Source: Gammaproteobacteria bacterium
GTDB taxonomy: Bacteria > Pseudomonadota > Gammaproteobacteria > Steroidobacterales > Woeseiaceae
Assembly: GCA_024640305.1 (NCBI GenBank)
Contig: JAHEFG010000043.1
Span: 186,001 to 250,000 of the forward strand
DNA: 64,000 nt
Direction: 5' to 3'
Numbering within the stretch: position 1 is the first letter of the stretch; the number at the start of each line of letters is the position of its first letter. This document shows, one piece after another, positions 1-8,707 of the stretch. The position numbers were made by a program, and so were the translations under genes. The notes beneath the pieces are model-generated. The model saw only the letters and a program-made list of their open reading frames with translations, made no database searches and was not told where the DNA came from.

Positions 1-1
1 G

Positions 2-1459
2 TTCCGCGTAGATGGCATGAACCCGATGTCGGTGCGCGTAGCGACAAACGCCGTATTGCAGCTACTTCGCGAGGGCAAAGGGCCCGCCGTTCTGGAAGCC
101 AATTCATACCGTTATTACCACCATGGTGGTGGCCTTCCGGGCAGCGCATTTGGTTATCGGAGCAAAGAAGAGGAAGCCGCTGCCATGGAACGTGATCCAC
201 TGGCGCAGATGGAAAGGGAAATGTTGTCTCGCGGCTGGCTGGATGAGGATGGGCTCAACACGATTCAGCAAGCGGCCAAGGTCGCTGCTGAGACTGCCTC
301 TGCGAAGTTGACCGAACCAGCGGGAAGCAAGCGTGCAATAGTGAGTTCATTGTGGCCCGACGTCAGTTTCCGGGACCAGGGATTGCGGGGCGACCTGTCG
401 GAATTTGACGGCATAGATTTCGTCGAGCAGGAGTCTTACCAGGGTGAGCTCCAGGAAGTTAAGTTGATAGAGTCGATAGCCTCCGTCATGGTGCGCCGCA
501 TGGAAACAGACGAGCGCTACTTTGTGATGGGTGAAGATATTCACAAGCTGCGCGGCGGTACCAATGGAGCTACCAAAGGTATTCCGGAGCGTTGGCCCGA
601 TCGCTGTATTCCTACGCCTATTGCGGAGCACGGTTTTGTTGGGCTATGCGGTGGCGTTGCTATGGACGGCCACTACCGGCCGGTCGTCGAGTTGATGTAT
701 CCCGATTTTTCACTGGTCGCTGCAGACCAGTTGTTCAACCAGATTGCCAAGGCACGCCATATGTTTGGTGGCGATATAAACGTGCCGTTAGTGTTGCGGA
801 CGAAGGTCGCTCTTGGCTCCGGTTATGGCTCGCAGCATTCGATGGATCCTGCCGGTATGTTTGCGATGTGGCCCGGCTGGCGAATTGTTGCCGCATCAAC
901 GCCGTTCGACTATGTCGGCTTGATGAACAGCGCACTACTTTGCGAGGATCCGGTAATGATGCTTGAGCATGTAGACCTGTATCAAAGCAAAGGTCTCGGA
1001 GCTACTGAAGACTTCGACTATTACATTCCGCTTGGCAAGGCCAGGGTTGCTCGCAGAGGCGGCGCATTTACCGTCCTGACCTACCTCACGATGGTGTCCA
1101 AGGCCATCGAGGTTGCTGATGAAATGGGCATCGACGCGGAAGTTATTGACCTGCGTTCGCTGGATCGTGGCGGCCTTGACTGGGAGACGATCGGTAACAG
1201 CGTTCGCAAGACGCACAACGTCGTAGTGCTCGAGCAGGGTCCTTTGACAACCTCCTATGGGGCGATGGTTACTGATGAGTTGCAGCGGCGGTTCTTCGAT
1301 TACCTGGATCAACCAGTTAAACGCATCCACGGCGGAGAAGCGTCGCCAAGCGTATCCAGGGTTCTGGAACGCTCCGCGTTTGTCGGTGAAGAAGAAATAC
1401 GCAGCGGGTTCGCCAACATGATCGCGGATATGGGCCGGTCATTCGCGGCGGTCAGCTAA
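2..1459 (+). CDS. 2-oxoacid dehydrogenase E1 component, fused alpha-beta type (5' end cut by window)
   Basis: The frame is open from base 2 (FRVDG before the first Met at 17), so the gene starts left of the window. The visible 5' part matches the C-terminal end of an E1 alpha subunit (VLEANSYRYYHHGG). From about codon 145 it continues as an E1 beta subunit (transketolase-like pyrimidine domain with GEDI, then a C-terminal domain with VVVLEQG). This fused architecture is known for ThDP-dependent branched-chain or other 2-oxoacid dehydrogenases, which decarboxylate a 2-oxoacid and pass the acyl group to lipoyl-E2. The E2 gene lies 600 bases downstream. No E3 is in the window, so the housekeeping E3 is presumably shared. 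The substrate cannot be told from sequence; the TRAP and GST neighbours suggest a specialised catabolic rather than pyruvate role. Confidence 0.8.
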   Translation, partial: FRVDGMNPMSVRVATNAVLQLLREGKGPAVLEANSYRYYHHGGGLPGSAFGYRSKEEEAAAMERDPLAQMEREMLSRGWLDEDGLNTIQQAAKVAAETASAKLTEPAGSKRAIVSSLWPDVSFRDQGLRGDLSEFDGIDFVEQESYQGELQEVKLIESIASVMVRRMETDERYFVMGEDIHKLRGGTNGATKGIPERWPDRCIPTPIAEHGFVGLCGGVAMDGHYRPVVELMYPDFSLVAADQLFNQIAKARHMFGGDINVPLVLRTKVALGSGYGSQHSMDPAGMFAMWPGWRIVAASTPFDYVGLMNSALLCEDPVMMLEHVDLYQSKGLGATEDFDYYIPLGKARVARRGGAFTVLTYLTMVSKAIEVADEMGIDAEVIDLRSLDRGGLDWETIGNSVRKTHNVVVLEQGPLTTSYGAMVTDELQRRFFDYLDQPVKRIHGGEASPSVSRVLERSAFVGEEEIRSGFANMIADMGRSFAAVS

Positions 1460-1475
1460 TGACCCATTCAGTCGA

Positions 1476-2033
1476 TTGCGAGTATATGACGTGGCGGTAG
1501 ATAACATCGGCTTACCCGGCTTAAGGGGAACAGACCACATCGGTTTTACGGTACCGAACCTTGAAGAAGCGGTCGACTTCTTTGTAAATGTTATTGGTTG
1601 CGAGAAGTTTTACGAACTGGGCCCGATTAAATCCGATGATGACTGGATGCAGACTCACCTCAATACTCATCCTCGAGCGGTTATGACGAAGCAGTGGTTT
1701 CTGCGCTGCAAGAACGGTTCGAACTTCGAAATCTTCGAGTACGATGCACCAGATCAAAATACAAGCCAGCCAAGCAACAGCGATATTGGTGGCCATCATC
1801 TTGCATTTTATGTCGACGACTTTGATGCAGCACTTGCGTTTCTGAAGAGCAAAGGCGTCAGGATCCTCGGCGAGCCAACCGTACGTACAGTGGGTCCGGT
1901 TGCCGGGCAGACCTGGGTCTATTTCCTTGCACCATGGGGTATGCAACTGGAGTTGGTGAGCTATCCAAACGGCAAGGGTTATGAAAAAGAGACATCAAGG
2001 CGTCTGTGGCACCCGGCAGATCCCGCTAAATAA
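1476..2033 (+). CDS. VOC (glyoxalase/bleomycin resistance) family protein
   Basis: A VOC-fold protein of about 185 residues. It opens with a typical first module (GTDHIGFTVPNLEEAVDFF) and has a second metal-ligand region (GGHHLAFYVDDFDAALAFL) and a C-terminal QLELVSYP strand. His in the first module, His in the second and Glu in QLELV are the expected metal ligands. VOC enzymes include glyoxalases, epimerases, extradiol dioxygenases and fosfomycin-type transferases; this one cannot be assigned to one reaction. The start is either TTG at 1476 or GTG at 1491 (MAVDNIG); neither has a clear ribosome site. It lies between the E1 and E2 genes, so it probably acts in the same pathway. Confidence 0.75.
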   Translation: MRVYDVAVDNIGLPGLRGTDHIGFTVPNLEEAVDFFVNVIGCEKFYELGPIKSDDDWMQTHLNTHPRAVMTKQWFLRCKNGSNFEIFEYDAPDQNTSQPSNSDIGGHHLAFYVDDFDAALAFLKSKGVRILGEPTVRTVGPVAGQTWVYFLAPWGMQLELVSYPNGKGYEKETSRRLWHPADPAK

Positions 2034-2059
2034 GCACGCCCCTGAACAGGACTAAGACA

Positions 2060-3325
2060 TTGCCAAAAACGATATTACTGCCCGTACTCGCAGCCGACTT
2101 TGAAGGCGGCACTATAGAAGAGTGGCTCAAGGAACCTGGTGACACCATTGAGGTCGGGGACGTCATCGCAGAGGTGTCCACAGACAAAGCGGTTGTCGAT
2201 CTGGAGGCGGAGCATGCCGGTATCCTCGGCAAGATCCTCGCGCCTGCGGGAGAGGGCGAGGTCAGTGTCAATACGCCAATCGCTGTACTGTTGCTGGAGG
2301 GGGAAACGCCGGAGGCGTTGGACGGCTTCGATCCTGGTGCGGATGCGGATGTTGTCTCTGACGTAGCGGCTGATGCTCCACAAGCCGCTGCGACGAATGT
2401 CGCGCAGGTTCAGGAAGCGTCCACTGACACCGATAAAGGCGATCGCGTTTTTGCCAGCCCGGTGGCGATTCGTATTGCAGATCAACTGGGCATCGATCTT
2501 GGCACCGTCGAAGGTAGTGGTCCCGATGGCCGTATTGTCCTCGGCGATGTTGAGGCAAGCGCAGCACAGCAGGGTTTGGCGACCAAGCCGACTGGAGCGC
2601 CGACGGTACGACCAGCAGCGGTCGAGTTGCCGCCACCAGGCACCTACGAAAAGATGCCTGTCGACAAGATTCGAAGCGTGATCGCGCGTCGGTTGGGCGA
2701 GGCGAAACGAGAAATTCCGCACTTCTATCTCACGATCGACTGTGAACTCGACAAGCTTCTGGAAGCTCGTAAAGGCTTGAACGACGCGGCAACGGATGGA
2801 CAGAGAGTCTCCGTTAACGACTTCCTGGTTAAAGCCTGTGCATTGGCTTTGCGAGATATGCCGATGGTCAACACCGGTTGGGCTGAAGACACACTACTCA
2901 AGTTTACGAGTGTCAACGTCGCTGTCGCAGTGGCAACGCCGAAGGGGCTCATTACTCCGGTGGTTTTTCAGGCTGACAGTAAAGACCTGGCGACAATATC
3001 TGCTGAGTTGAAAGAGCTCGCGTCCAGGGCGAAAGAAGGAAGACTGAAGCCTGAAGAATACAAGGGTGGTGGTTTTACGCTATCCAATCTCGGCATGTAC
3101 GGTGTTCGCGAGTTTTCTGCCATTATCAATCCACCGCAGTCCTGTATTCTGGCGGTCGGGGTTGGTGAGAAGCGACCCGTTGTCAGGGATGGCGAATTAA
3201 CTGTCGCCACCGTTATGAGTTGCACACTGTCCGTTGACCATCGAGCTGTAGATGGTGCGCTCGGTGCGGAATTTCTGCAGGTCGTAAAAAGATATATTGA
3301 AGAGCCCGAATTGCTGCTAGCTTGA
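2060..3325 (+). CDS. dihydrolipoamide acyltransferase (E2) of 2-oxoacid dehydrogenase complex
   Basis: The protein of 421 residues has the standard E2 order. An N-terminal lipoyl domain carries the lipoyl lysine in STDKAVVD (Lys43). A peripheral subunit-binding domain lies near residues 130-165 (ASPVAIRIADQLGI, GPDGRIVLGDVE). The C-terminal catalytic domain carries the active-site HxxxDG as DHRAVDG. It takes the acyl group from E1 and transfers it to CoA. The start is a TTG codon at 2060 with AGGA upstream. It belongs to the E1-VOC-E2 operon. Only one lipoyl domain is present. The acyl substrate is unknown. Confidence 0.88.
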   Translation: MPKTILLPVLAADFEGGTIEEWLKEPGDTIEVGDVIAEVSTDKAVVDLEAEHAGILGKILAPAGEGEVSVNTPIAVLLLEGETPEALDGFDPGADADVVSDVAADAPQAAATNVAQVQEASTDTDKGDRVFASPVAIRIADQLGIDLGTVEGSGPDGRIVLGDVEASAAQQGLATKPTGAPTVRPAAVELPPPGTYEKMPVDKIRSVIARRLGEAKREIPHFYLTIDCELDKLLEARKGLNDAATDGQRVSVNDFLVKACALALRDMPMVNTGWAEDTLLKFTSVNVAVAVATPKGLITPVVFQADSKDLATISAELKELASRAKEGRLKPEEYKGGGFTLSNLGMYGVREFSAIINPPQSCILAVGVGEKRPVVRDGELTVATVMSCTLSVDHRAVDGALGAEFLQVVKRYIEEPELLLA

Positions 3326-3407
3326 TGGCTGTTCGCGCGAGACATGAATGTGTTGGGGAATAATTAGCGTTTTGACCCAATACGAGCAAGTACATTAAGG
3401 GGATACG

Positions 3408-4439
3408 ATGATTACAAGAAGCCGAAACAGTTTTGCGATCAGCAAGGTCGGGGGTGCGGTATTGCTGTGCGTACTCACGTTATTTCTCGGTTGCAGTAAA
3501 GAGACGACCGATGCTCCTATCCTGATCAAGTTTCCGCATGTAACGGCGCCAGCTACCCCCAAGGGTCAGGCTGCAGAACGTTTTCGACAACTGGTTGAGA
3601 AGCGCCTTGCCGGACGTGTCACTGTCGAGGTATATCCTTCCGGGCAGCTAATGAGCGACGATGACTCCCTGGACGCGCTTGCGTTCGGCGAGGTCCAGAT
3701 GATCGCCATTTCTCTTTCAAAACTTGACCGATTAACGCACAAGTTCCAGATTTTCGATTTGCCGTTTCTGTTCCCTGACTTGCAGACAGTCGAAAAATTC
3801 CAGGCCAGCGACTATGGCAAGGAGTTGTTCAATTCGATCGTCGACCGTAAATTGCTGGGCCTGTCTTTCTGGCACAACGGCATGAAGCAATTTGGTGGTC
3901 CGGTTCCTATGCGCTCTCCGCAAGACGCAGCAGGCCTGAAGTTCAGAATTATGGAATCGGACGTACTGCAGGCACAAATTCTGCAAATCGACGGTAATCC
4001 GCAGAAAATGGCGCTTGGCGAGGTTTATCAGGCGTTGCAGACAGGCGCTGTCGATGCACAGGAGAACACTTGGTCGAACACATATTCGTCGAAGTTTTAC
4101 GAAGTGCAGGACTATATAACCGAGACGAATCATGGCTACATTGGTTATCTCGTCGCGGTCAACCCGGACTTCTGGAATTCACTGCCTGACGACATTCGCT
4201 CGGAGCTGGATGCCATCGTTAAGGAAGTAAGTGTCTGGGCTAACGAGCAGGCCGCGAGCATTAACCTCGCCGGTAAAGAGAAAATCATCGCCTCCGGCCA
4301 GTCCGAGGTGATCGAACTGACTGCAGAGGAAAGGGCTGGCTGGCAGCAGGCTATGCGGCCCGTCTGGGAGAAGTTTTCCGACAATATTGGTGCCGACCTG
4401 ATCAATGCTGCAGAGGCATACGGCAAGCCGGCAGAGTGA
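3408..4439 (+). CDS. TRAP transporter solute-binding protein (DctP family)
   Basis: Periplasmic binding component of a TRAP transporter, about 343 residues. The N-terminus has a hydrophobic signal ending in a lipobox-like LFLGC, so it may be a lipoprotein. The DctP fold is recognisable in FPHVTAPATPKGQAAERF, VEVYPSGQL and DLPFLF. The region GLKFRIMES holds the conserved Arg that normally salt-bridges the carboxylate (or sulfonate) of the ligand, which suggests an acidic organic substrate. An AGGGG ribosome site lies just before the ATG. DctQ and DctM genes follow directly, and the gene sits behind the E1/E2 genes, so the imported acid may feed that dehydrogenase. Confidence 0.88.
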   Translation: MITRSRNSFAISKVGGAVLLCVLTLFLGCSKETTDAPILIKFPHVTAPATPKGQAAERFRQLVEKRLAGRVTVEVYPSGQLMSDDDSLDALAFGEVQMIAISLSKLDRLTHKFQIFDLPFLFPDLQTVEKFQASDYGKELFNSIVDRKLLGLSFWHNGMKQFGGPVPMRSPQDAAGLKFRIMESDVLQAQILQIDGNPQKMALGEVYQALQTGAVDAQENTWSNTYSSKFYEVQDYITETNHGYIGYLVAVNPDFWNSLPDDIRSELDAIVKEVSVWANEQAASINLAGKEKIIASGQSEVIELTAEERAGWQQAMRPVWEKFSDNIGADLINAAEAYGKPAE

Positions 4440-4449
4440 ATCACGAGTT

Positions 4450-4947
4450 ATGCGCAAAATAATTGATCATCTGGAAGAGTGGCTAATGGCGGCGCTGTTG
4501 GCCTTCATGACCGTGCTCACTTTTCTCCAGGTGATAATGCGTTACGTATTCAACACCGGGTGGCTCTGGTCGCTGGAGGCGACGACTTACTCATTTGCGG
4601 CGCTGGTCCTGATCGGCATGTCGTACGGTGTGCGAACAAAATCGCATATCGCGACCGATCTGTTTACCAGGAAATTGTCGGATTCACTTCAGCGGCACGT
4701 CGCAATCGTCGCAATCTTTGCCTGCGTGGTATACGCGCTACTGATGCTTTATGGCTCATCTGTATTGGTAGATCGATTAATGACTCTCGGTAACGCGGCC
4801 AGAGACATTCCGGCACCGAAATGGTTGTTGACTGTGACAATGCCGATTGGCTTCGTGTTGCTTGTGTATCGCCTGTTAGAGGCAGGCTGGAGGCTGATTC
4901 GACCCGCTGAAGAGTTTGTCGAAGACGGCGCGGAGGACGAAACATGA
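4450..4947 (+). CDS. TRAP transporter small permease (DctQ family)
   Basis: Small membrane subunit of the TRAP transporter with four predicted transmembrane helices (for example MAALLAFMTVLTFLQVIMRYVF and later FVLLVYRLLEAGW). The motif RYVFNTGWLWSLE is typical of DctQ. I place the start at the ATG at 4450 (MRKIIDHLEEWL), 10 bases after the dctP stop; an in-frame Met at 4405 would overlap dctP and add a non-membrane tail. The 3' end overlaps the dctM start by 4 bases (ATGA), showing translational coupling. The C-terminus is acidic and cytoplasmic. Confidence 0.85.
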   Translation: MRKIIDHLEEWLMAALLAFMTVLTFLQVIMRYVFNTGWLWSLEATTYSFAALVLIGMSYGVRTKSHIATDLFTRKLSDSLQRHVAIVAIFACVVYALLMLYGSSVLVDRLMTLGNAARDIPAPKWLLTVTMPIGFVLLVYRLLEAGWRLIRPAEEFVEDGAEDET

Positions 4948-6224
4948 CCGCCGCTTTTCTCCTTACGGCGCTGTTCGTATTACTGTTCATTGGTGTGCCG
5001 GTGGCGATCTCACTTGGTCTTGCCAGCGTGCTGACCATGTTGTTGTTCGGCGATCAGACGCTATTGTCTTCAAGTCAAAAGTTCTTCCACACGATGCAGG
5101 TTTATCCGCTGCTGGCCGTACCATTCTTTATTTTGGCCGGTACGTTCATGACCACGGGCGGTGTTGCGCGCCGAATGGTTGCTTTTGCCAATGCACTGGT
5201 TGGGCACTTTCGTGGCGGACTCGCCATGGCAGCGCTTCTGGCCAGCGCATTCTTCGCGGCCGTATCGGGTTCGGCACCGGCAACCGTCGTGGCTGTCGGT
5301 AGTGTCATGATCGTCGGGATGGTGGCGTCAGGCTACACGCGGAATTTCGCAGCAGGTGTAATTTGCAACGCCGGCACATTGGGGATTCTTATTCCACCAT
5401 CTCTCGTAATGGTCGTTTACGGGGCAATTACAGAGTCGTCAATCGGCAGGCTTTTCATCGCCGGAATCCTGCCGGGAATCATCCTGACCGTGGTAATGAT
5501 GGTTACGGTTGCCGTCATCGCTCGAAACCAGGACATGCCGCGACAGGAACGAGCGAGTTTCAAGACCGTCGTTAAGACCTTTCGAGAAGCGCTGTGGGGA
5601 TTGATGTTGGTGGTGATTATTCTGGGCGGAATCTACGCTGGGATATTCACTCCGACCGAGGCAGCGGCGGTATCAGCTGTATACGCATTTTTCATTGCGG
5701 TCTTCGTTTACCGCGATATCACGATGAATGACGTGCCAAAGGTCTTGATCGAAGCATCAAAGATAACCGTCATGCTGATGTTCATCATTGCCAACGCTTT
5801 CATGTTCGCGTTTTTGTTAACTACCGAACAAATCCCGCAAATGGCTTCGGAGCTAATTGTCGGTATGGGGCTTCCGGTATGGGGCTTTCTGCTCGTACTC
5901 AACGTCCTGCTGCTGATCACCGGTAATTTCATGGAGCCAACGTCGGTGGTTCTGATTCTTACGCCGATCGTTTTCCCCATTGCCATGGAAATGGGTATTG
6001 ACCCGACACATCTGGGCGTACTCATGATCGTCAATATGCAAATAGGACTTGTGACGCCCCCTGTGGGTCTAAACCTGTTTGTTACGGCAAGCGTCGCAGA
6101 GTTGTCTCTGGAAGAAACGATTAAAGCGTCCTTTCCATGGTTACTGGTCTTGCTTGGGGTGTTGATGCTGATCACGTACATACCGTGGTTTTCGCTGGTC
6201 ATTCCAAACCTGCTGCTTGACTAG
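4944..6224 (+). CDS. TRAP transporter large permease (DctM family)
   Basis: Main translocation subunit, 426 residues with about 12 hydrophobic segments. Family hallmarks are FIGVPVAISLGLASVL near the N-terminus, PLLAVPFFILAGTFM, SGSAPATVVAVGS, GTLGILIPPSLVMVVYG and the C-terminal GLVTPPVGLNLFV. It moves the DctP-bound solute with sodium. It overlaps the dctQ stop by 4 bases and is followed 39 bases later by a GST gene in the same direction. Complete, with normal family length. Confidence 0.9.
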   Translation: MTAAFLLTALFVLLFIGVPVAISLGLASVLTMLLFGDQTLLSSSQKFFHTMQVYPLLAVPFFILAGTFMTTGGVARRMVAFANALVGHFRGGLAMAALLASAFFAAVSGSAPATVVAVGSVMIVGMVASGYTRNFAAGVICNAGTLGILIPPSLVMVVYGAITESSIGRLFIAGILPGIILTVVMMVTVAVIARNQDMPRQERASFKTVVKTFREALWGLMLVVIILGGIYAGIFTPTEAAAVSAVYAFFIAVFVYRDITMNDVPKVLIEASKITVMLMFIIANAFMFAFLLTTEQIPQMASELIVGMGLPVWGFLLVLNVLLLITGNFMEPTSVVLILTPIVFPIAMEMGIDPTHLGVLMIVNMQIGLVTPPVGLNLFVTASVAELSLEETIKASFPWLLVLLGVLMLITYIPWFSLVIPNLLLD

Positions 6225-6263
6225 ATTGATCAGCAGTTACGTTTTAGATGCTCGGAGGAGTTC

Positions 6264-7010
6264 GTGTCATTCGTTCTTTACAACGCGCCACAGTCTACCT
6301 GTAGTCAGAAAGTAAGAATTTGCCTTTGGGAAAAGGGTCTGGAGTTTTCGGAAATAAAACTGGATCTGTTTAAAGGTGATCAGCTTACAGAGGAATACAA
6401 GCAACTGAACCCCAACGGCGTTGTGCCGACGCTGGTTCATGATGACGAGATAATCATCGACTCTTCCGTCATCATCGAGTATCTGGATGAGCAGTTTCCG
6501 GCGGTTCCGTTAAGCCCAGCGACACCAGCCGGCAGAGCCCACATGCGCGAATGGATGCGCTTCTTCGAAGAGGTACCGGCGCCGGCCGTTCGCGTGCCAT
6601 CTTACAATCGGGTGTTCCTGCGTCATTTTCAGCAGATGAGCGAAGAAGAGTTCATTGCCTTTGGTGAGTCGAAACCGCTGCGTAAGGACTTTTTTCTGAA
6701 GATGGGCCGTAAAGGCTATAGCGATGAAGAGATGCAGCAGGCAGAAAACCGTTTGCGAATGACGATAGAGCGAATGGAGTCGCAGTTGCAGGCTGCCGGG
6801 CCGTGGCTGCTCGGCGAATACAGCCTGGCCGATATTTGTATAGTTCCAGTCATTGTGCGCCTCGATGACATCGGGCTGGGCAGGCTTTGGGCTGACTGCG
6901 AAAAAGTCGGACAGTGGTATGCGCGGTTTCAGGAACGCGACGCGTTGCAGAAAACGTTCTATTTCGGCTCGCTCCTGTCCGAGCAATACGGTGATGTGAA
7001 GATCAGCTGA
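6264..7010 (+). CDS. glutathione S-transferase family protein
   Basis: A 248-residue cytosolic GST. The N-terminal thioredoxin-like domain starts SFVLYNAPQSTCSQKVRICLWEKGL; it has the cis-Pro loop NPNGVVPTLVHD and the glutathione-binding DSSVIIEYL. The C-terminal helical domain carries the GST motif LLGEYSLADICIVPV. The residue in the catalytic position seems to be Cys (STCSQK) rather than Ser or Tyr. This is a feature of GSTs that remove glutathione or halide, such as omega/lambda and PcpC-type enzymes. The start is GTG at 6264 behind a good AGGAG site. It lies after the TRAP genes, so it probably acts on the imported compound. The substrate is unknown. Confidence 0.82.
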   Translation: MSFVLYNAPQSTCSQKVRICLWEKGLEFSEIKLDLFKGDQLTEEYKQLNPNGVVPTLVHDDEIIIDSSVIIEYLDEQFPAVPLSPATPAGRAHMREWMRFFEEVPAPAVRVPSYNRVFLRHFQQMSEEEFIAFGESKPLRKDFFLKMGRKGYSDEEMQQAENRLRMTIERMESQLQAAGPWLLGEYSLADICIVPVIVRLDDIGLGRLWADCEKVGQWYARFQERDALQKTFYFGSLLSEQYGDVKIS

Positions 7011-7062
7011 TAATGATCAGGCTTCCTTATCTGTATCTTCTGTTGGACGACCAGTTAGTGGT

Positions 7063-8091
7063 ATGAAGCGCAAGGCAAAAAGAAAGGTAACAATACGCGA
7101 TGTCGCGGATCTTGTTGATGTCCATCACTCGACCGTGTCGAGAGCCTTAAGCCCGACAAAGCGCGACCAGATATCCCCGGCAGTGGTGCAGAAGGTCGAG
7201 AAGGCGGCCAAAAAACTTGGCTACTATCCGAACATTGTCGCGTCCTCGCTCAAGCAAAATCGCTCCTTTGCAATTGGTGTGCTGATTCCGGACCTGATGA
7301 ACCCCGTGTTTCCACCAATAATTCGAGGTATCCAGGACACAGCTGAAGCGCTCGGTTACACCGTCATCACTGCGAACACCGATGACGAAGAGGTGAAAGA
7401 ACGCGATGCGCTCAGAATGATGCAGGGGCGGTCGATAGAAGGTGTGATTATTGCGACGGCGCGCCGAACGGATCCTGTGGTTAAAGAATGTATCGAAAAC
7501 GATATTCCGTTCGTGCTGGTAAATCGAACTGTTGATGGCGATGGCGTCAATGCCGTCATTGTCGATGAAGATTTCGGTATCCGCTCGGTGCTGGACCATC
7601 TGATGGGTATGAAGCACACCAAAATCGCGCATATAGCCGGGCCGCAACATACGTCGACGGGCTATCACCGTGCAAAAGCTGTAGCTGACTATTTGCGCAT
7701 GCACAATTTGCGAACTGATCTGGTCGAGACAAGCGACAGGTTTACAATTGAAGAAGGTGGGCGCGCATTCAGAAAGCTGCTTGCGCGAGATAATAGTTTT
7801 ACGGCCGTCGTCGCCAGCAATGATCTCTTGGCACTTGGTTGCATGGACGCGATGAAAGAAGTCGGCTTGCTTGTGCCCGAAAACATATCCGTAAGTGGCT
7901 ATGACGACATTCTGTTCCTTGAGCGAATGAACCCGGGGTTGACGACAGTGCTGGTGCCAAAGTACGAAATGGGTTCGCAGGCGACCAAGGCTCTGTTGGA
8001 GATGATAAGCGGTAAAAGCAATGGGCCAGGCGTGCTCAGTATGCAGCCGAGATTGGTGATCCGAAATTCAACGGCAGTGGCCTATCGATAG
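7063..8091 (+). CDS. LacI-family transcriptional regulator
   Basis: 342 residues. The N-terminal helix-turn-helix is VTIRDVADLVDVHHSTVSRAL, followed by a hinge helix (NIVASSLKQNRSFAIGV) and a periplasmic-binding-like ligand domain (PDLMNPVFPPIIRGI, SGYDDILFLERMNPGLTTV). It is very similar to the second LacI regulator of the window (53953-54984): both share HxSTVSR in the recognition helix and NPxFPPIIRxI at the start of the ligand domain. It ends the E1/E2-TRAP-GST block. It is a candidate for binding the TGCAAWCGWTTGCA operators seen in six intergenic regions. The ligand is unknown. Confidence 0.88.
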   Translation: MKRKAKRKVTIRDVADLVDVHHSTVSRALSPTKRDQISPAVVQKVEKAAKKLGYYPNIVASSLKQNRSFAIGVLIPDLMNPVFPPIIRGIQDTAEALGYTVITANTDDEEVKERDALRMMQGRSIEGVIIATARRTDPVVKECIENDIPFVLVNRTVDGDGVNAVIVDEDFGIRSVLDHLMGMKHTKIAHIAGPQHTSTGYHRAKAVADYLRMHNLRTDLVETSDRFTIEEGGRAFRKLLARDNSFTAVVASNDLLALGCMDAMKEVGLLVPENISVSGYDDILFLERMNPGLTTVLVPKYEMGSQATKALLEMISGKSNGPGVLSMQPRLVIRNSTAVAYR

Positions 8092-8096
8092 ACCGA

Positions 8097-8705
8097 CTAT
8101 TCGAGTTTCAGCATTTGATCCGTCGGCCAGGCGTGGCAGGTTACGCACTCGGTCTTTGCCCCGCGCGCCTCGTGGCAGCTTATACAGGTGGCCATAGCTA
8201 AAGTAGCCTTGCTTTCTGATACGGCCTCGACCTGGCTGATATCACCGTGACAGGTCTCGCATTGCGCGCCAGACTCCAGGTGTGCCCGATGGCTCCAGCT
8301 AACGCCTGGCGTGACAGCGTAGACACGAACCCAGGGGATCTTGTTCCCGGATTCCGCGTACTTCTGCAAGTTCACGATCGCAGGCTTGTCCGTCTGAATA
8401 GCGGCGTGGCATGACATGCAGGTTTCGGTCGGCGGATATGTCATCAGGGACCCGGGTTCCGGATTGGTATGGCACATCTGGCATACGAGCCCTACCGCCA
8501 TGTGCGTTTTGTGACTGAATGGCAAAGGTTGAACAGGTGCGGGGTGAGACGCGAGATTTTCCGGGACCGCGAAGTCAGCGCCGGCGTCTGATTGTTGAGC
8601 GTTCCCTGGTGCGACGAACAGGCATGCGAGCAACAACGTGCAGAGCGTCGCCGTGCCCCGGCAAGAGGGCGCCAAAAGCAATTCAAGAGTAACGGGAATT
8701 TTCAT
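8097..8705 (-). CDS. periplasmic pentaheme cytochrome c (c3/c7-like)
   Basis: 202 residues with an N-terminal signal peptide (cleavage probably after PGNAQ) and five CxxCH heme motifs: CQMCH, CMSCH, CETCH, CISCH and CVTCH. Extra His residues (SHKTHMAV, WSHRAHLE) can serve as distal ligands, as in class III and NrfB-like small multiheme cytochromes. It begins 2 bases after the stop of the Tat-exported FAD oxidoreductase gene, so the two are co-translated. It is probably the electron acceptor of that enzyme in the periplasm. The downstream gene 7063-8091 is convergent. Redox partner and heme number beyond the motifs are inferred. Confidence 0.85.
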   Translation of the reverse strand: MKIPVTLELLLAPSCRGTATLCTLLLACLFVAPGNAQQSDAGADFAVPENLASHPAPVQPLPFSHKTHMAVGLVCQMCHTNPEPGSLMTYPPTETCMSCHAAIQTDKPAIVNLQKYAESGNKIPWVRVYAVTPGVSWSHRAHLESGAQCETCHGDISQVEAVSESKATLAMATCISCHEARGAKTECVTCHAWPTDQMLKLE

Positions 8706-8707
8706 TG

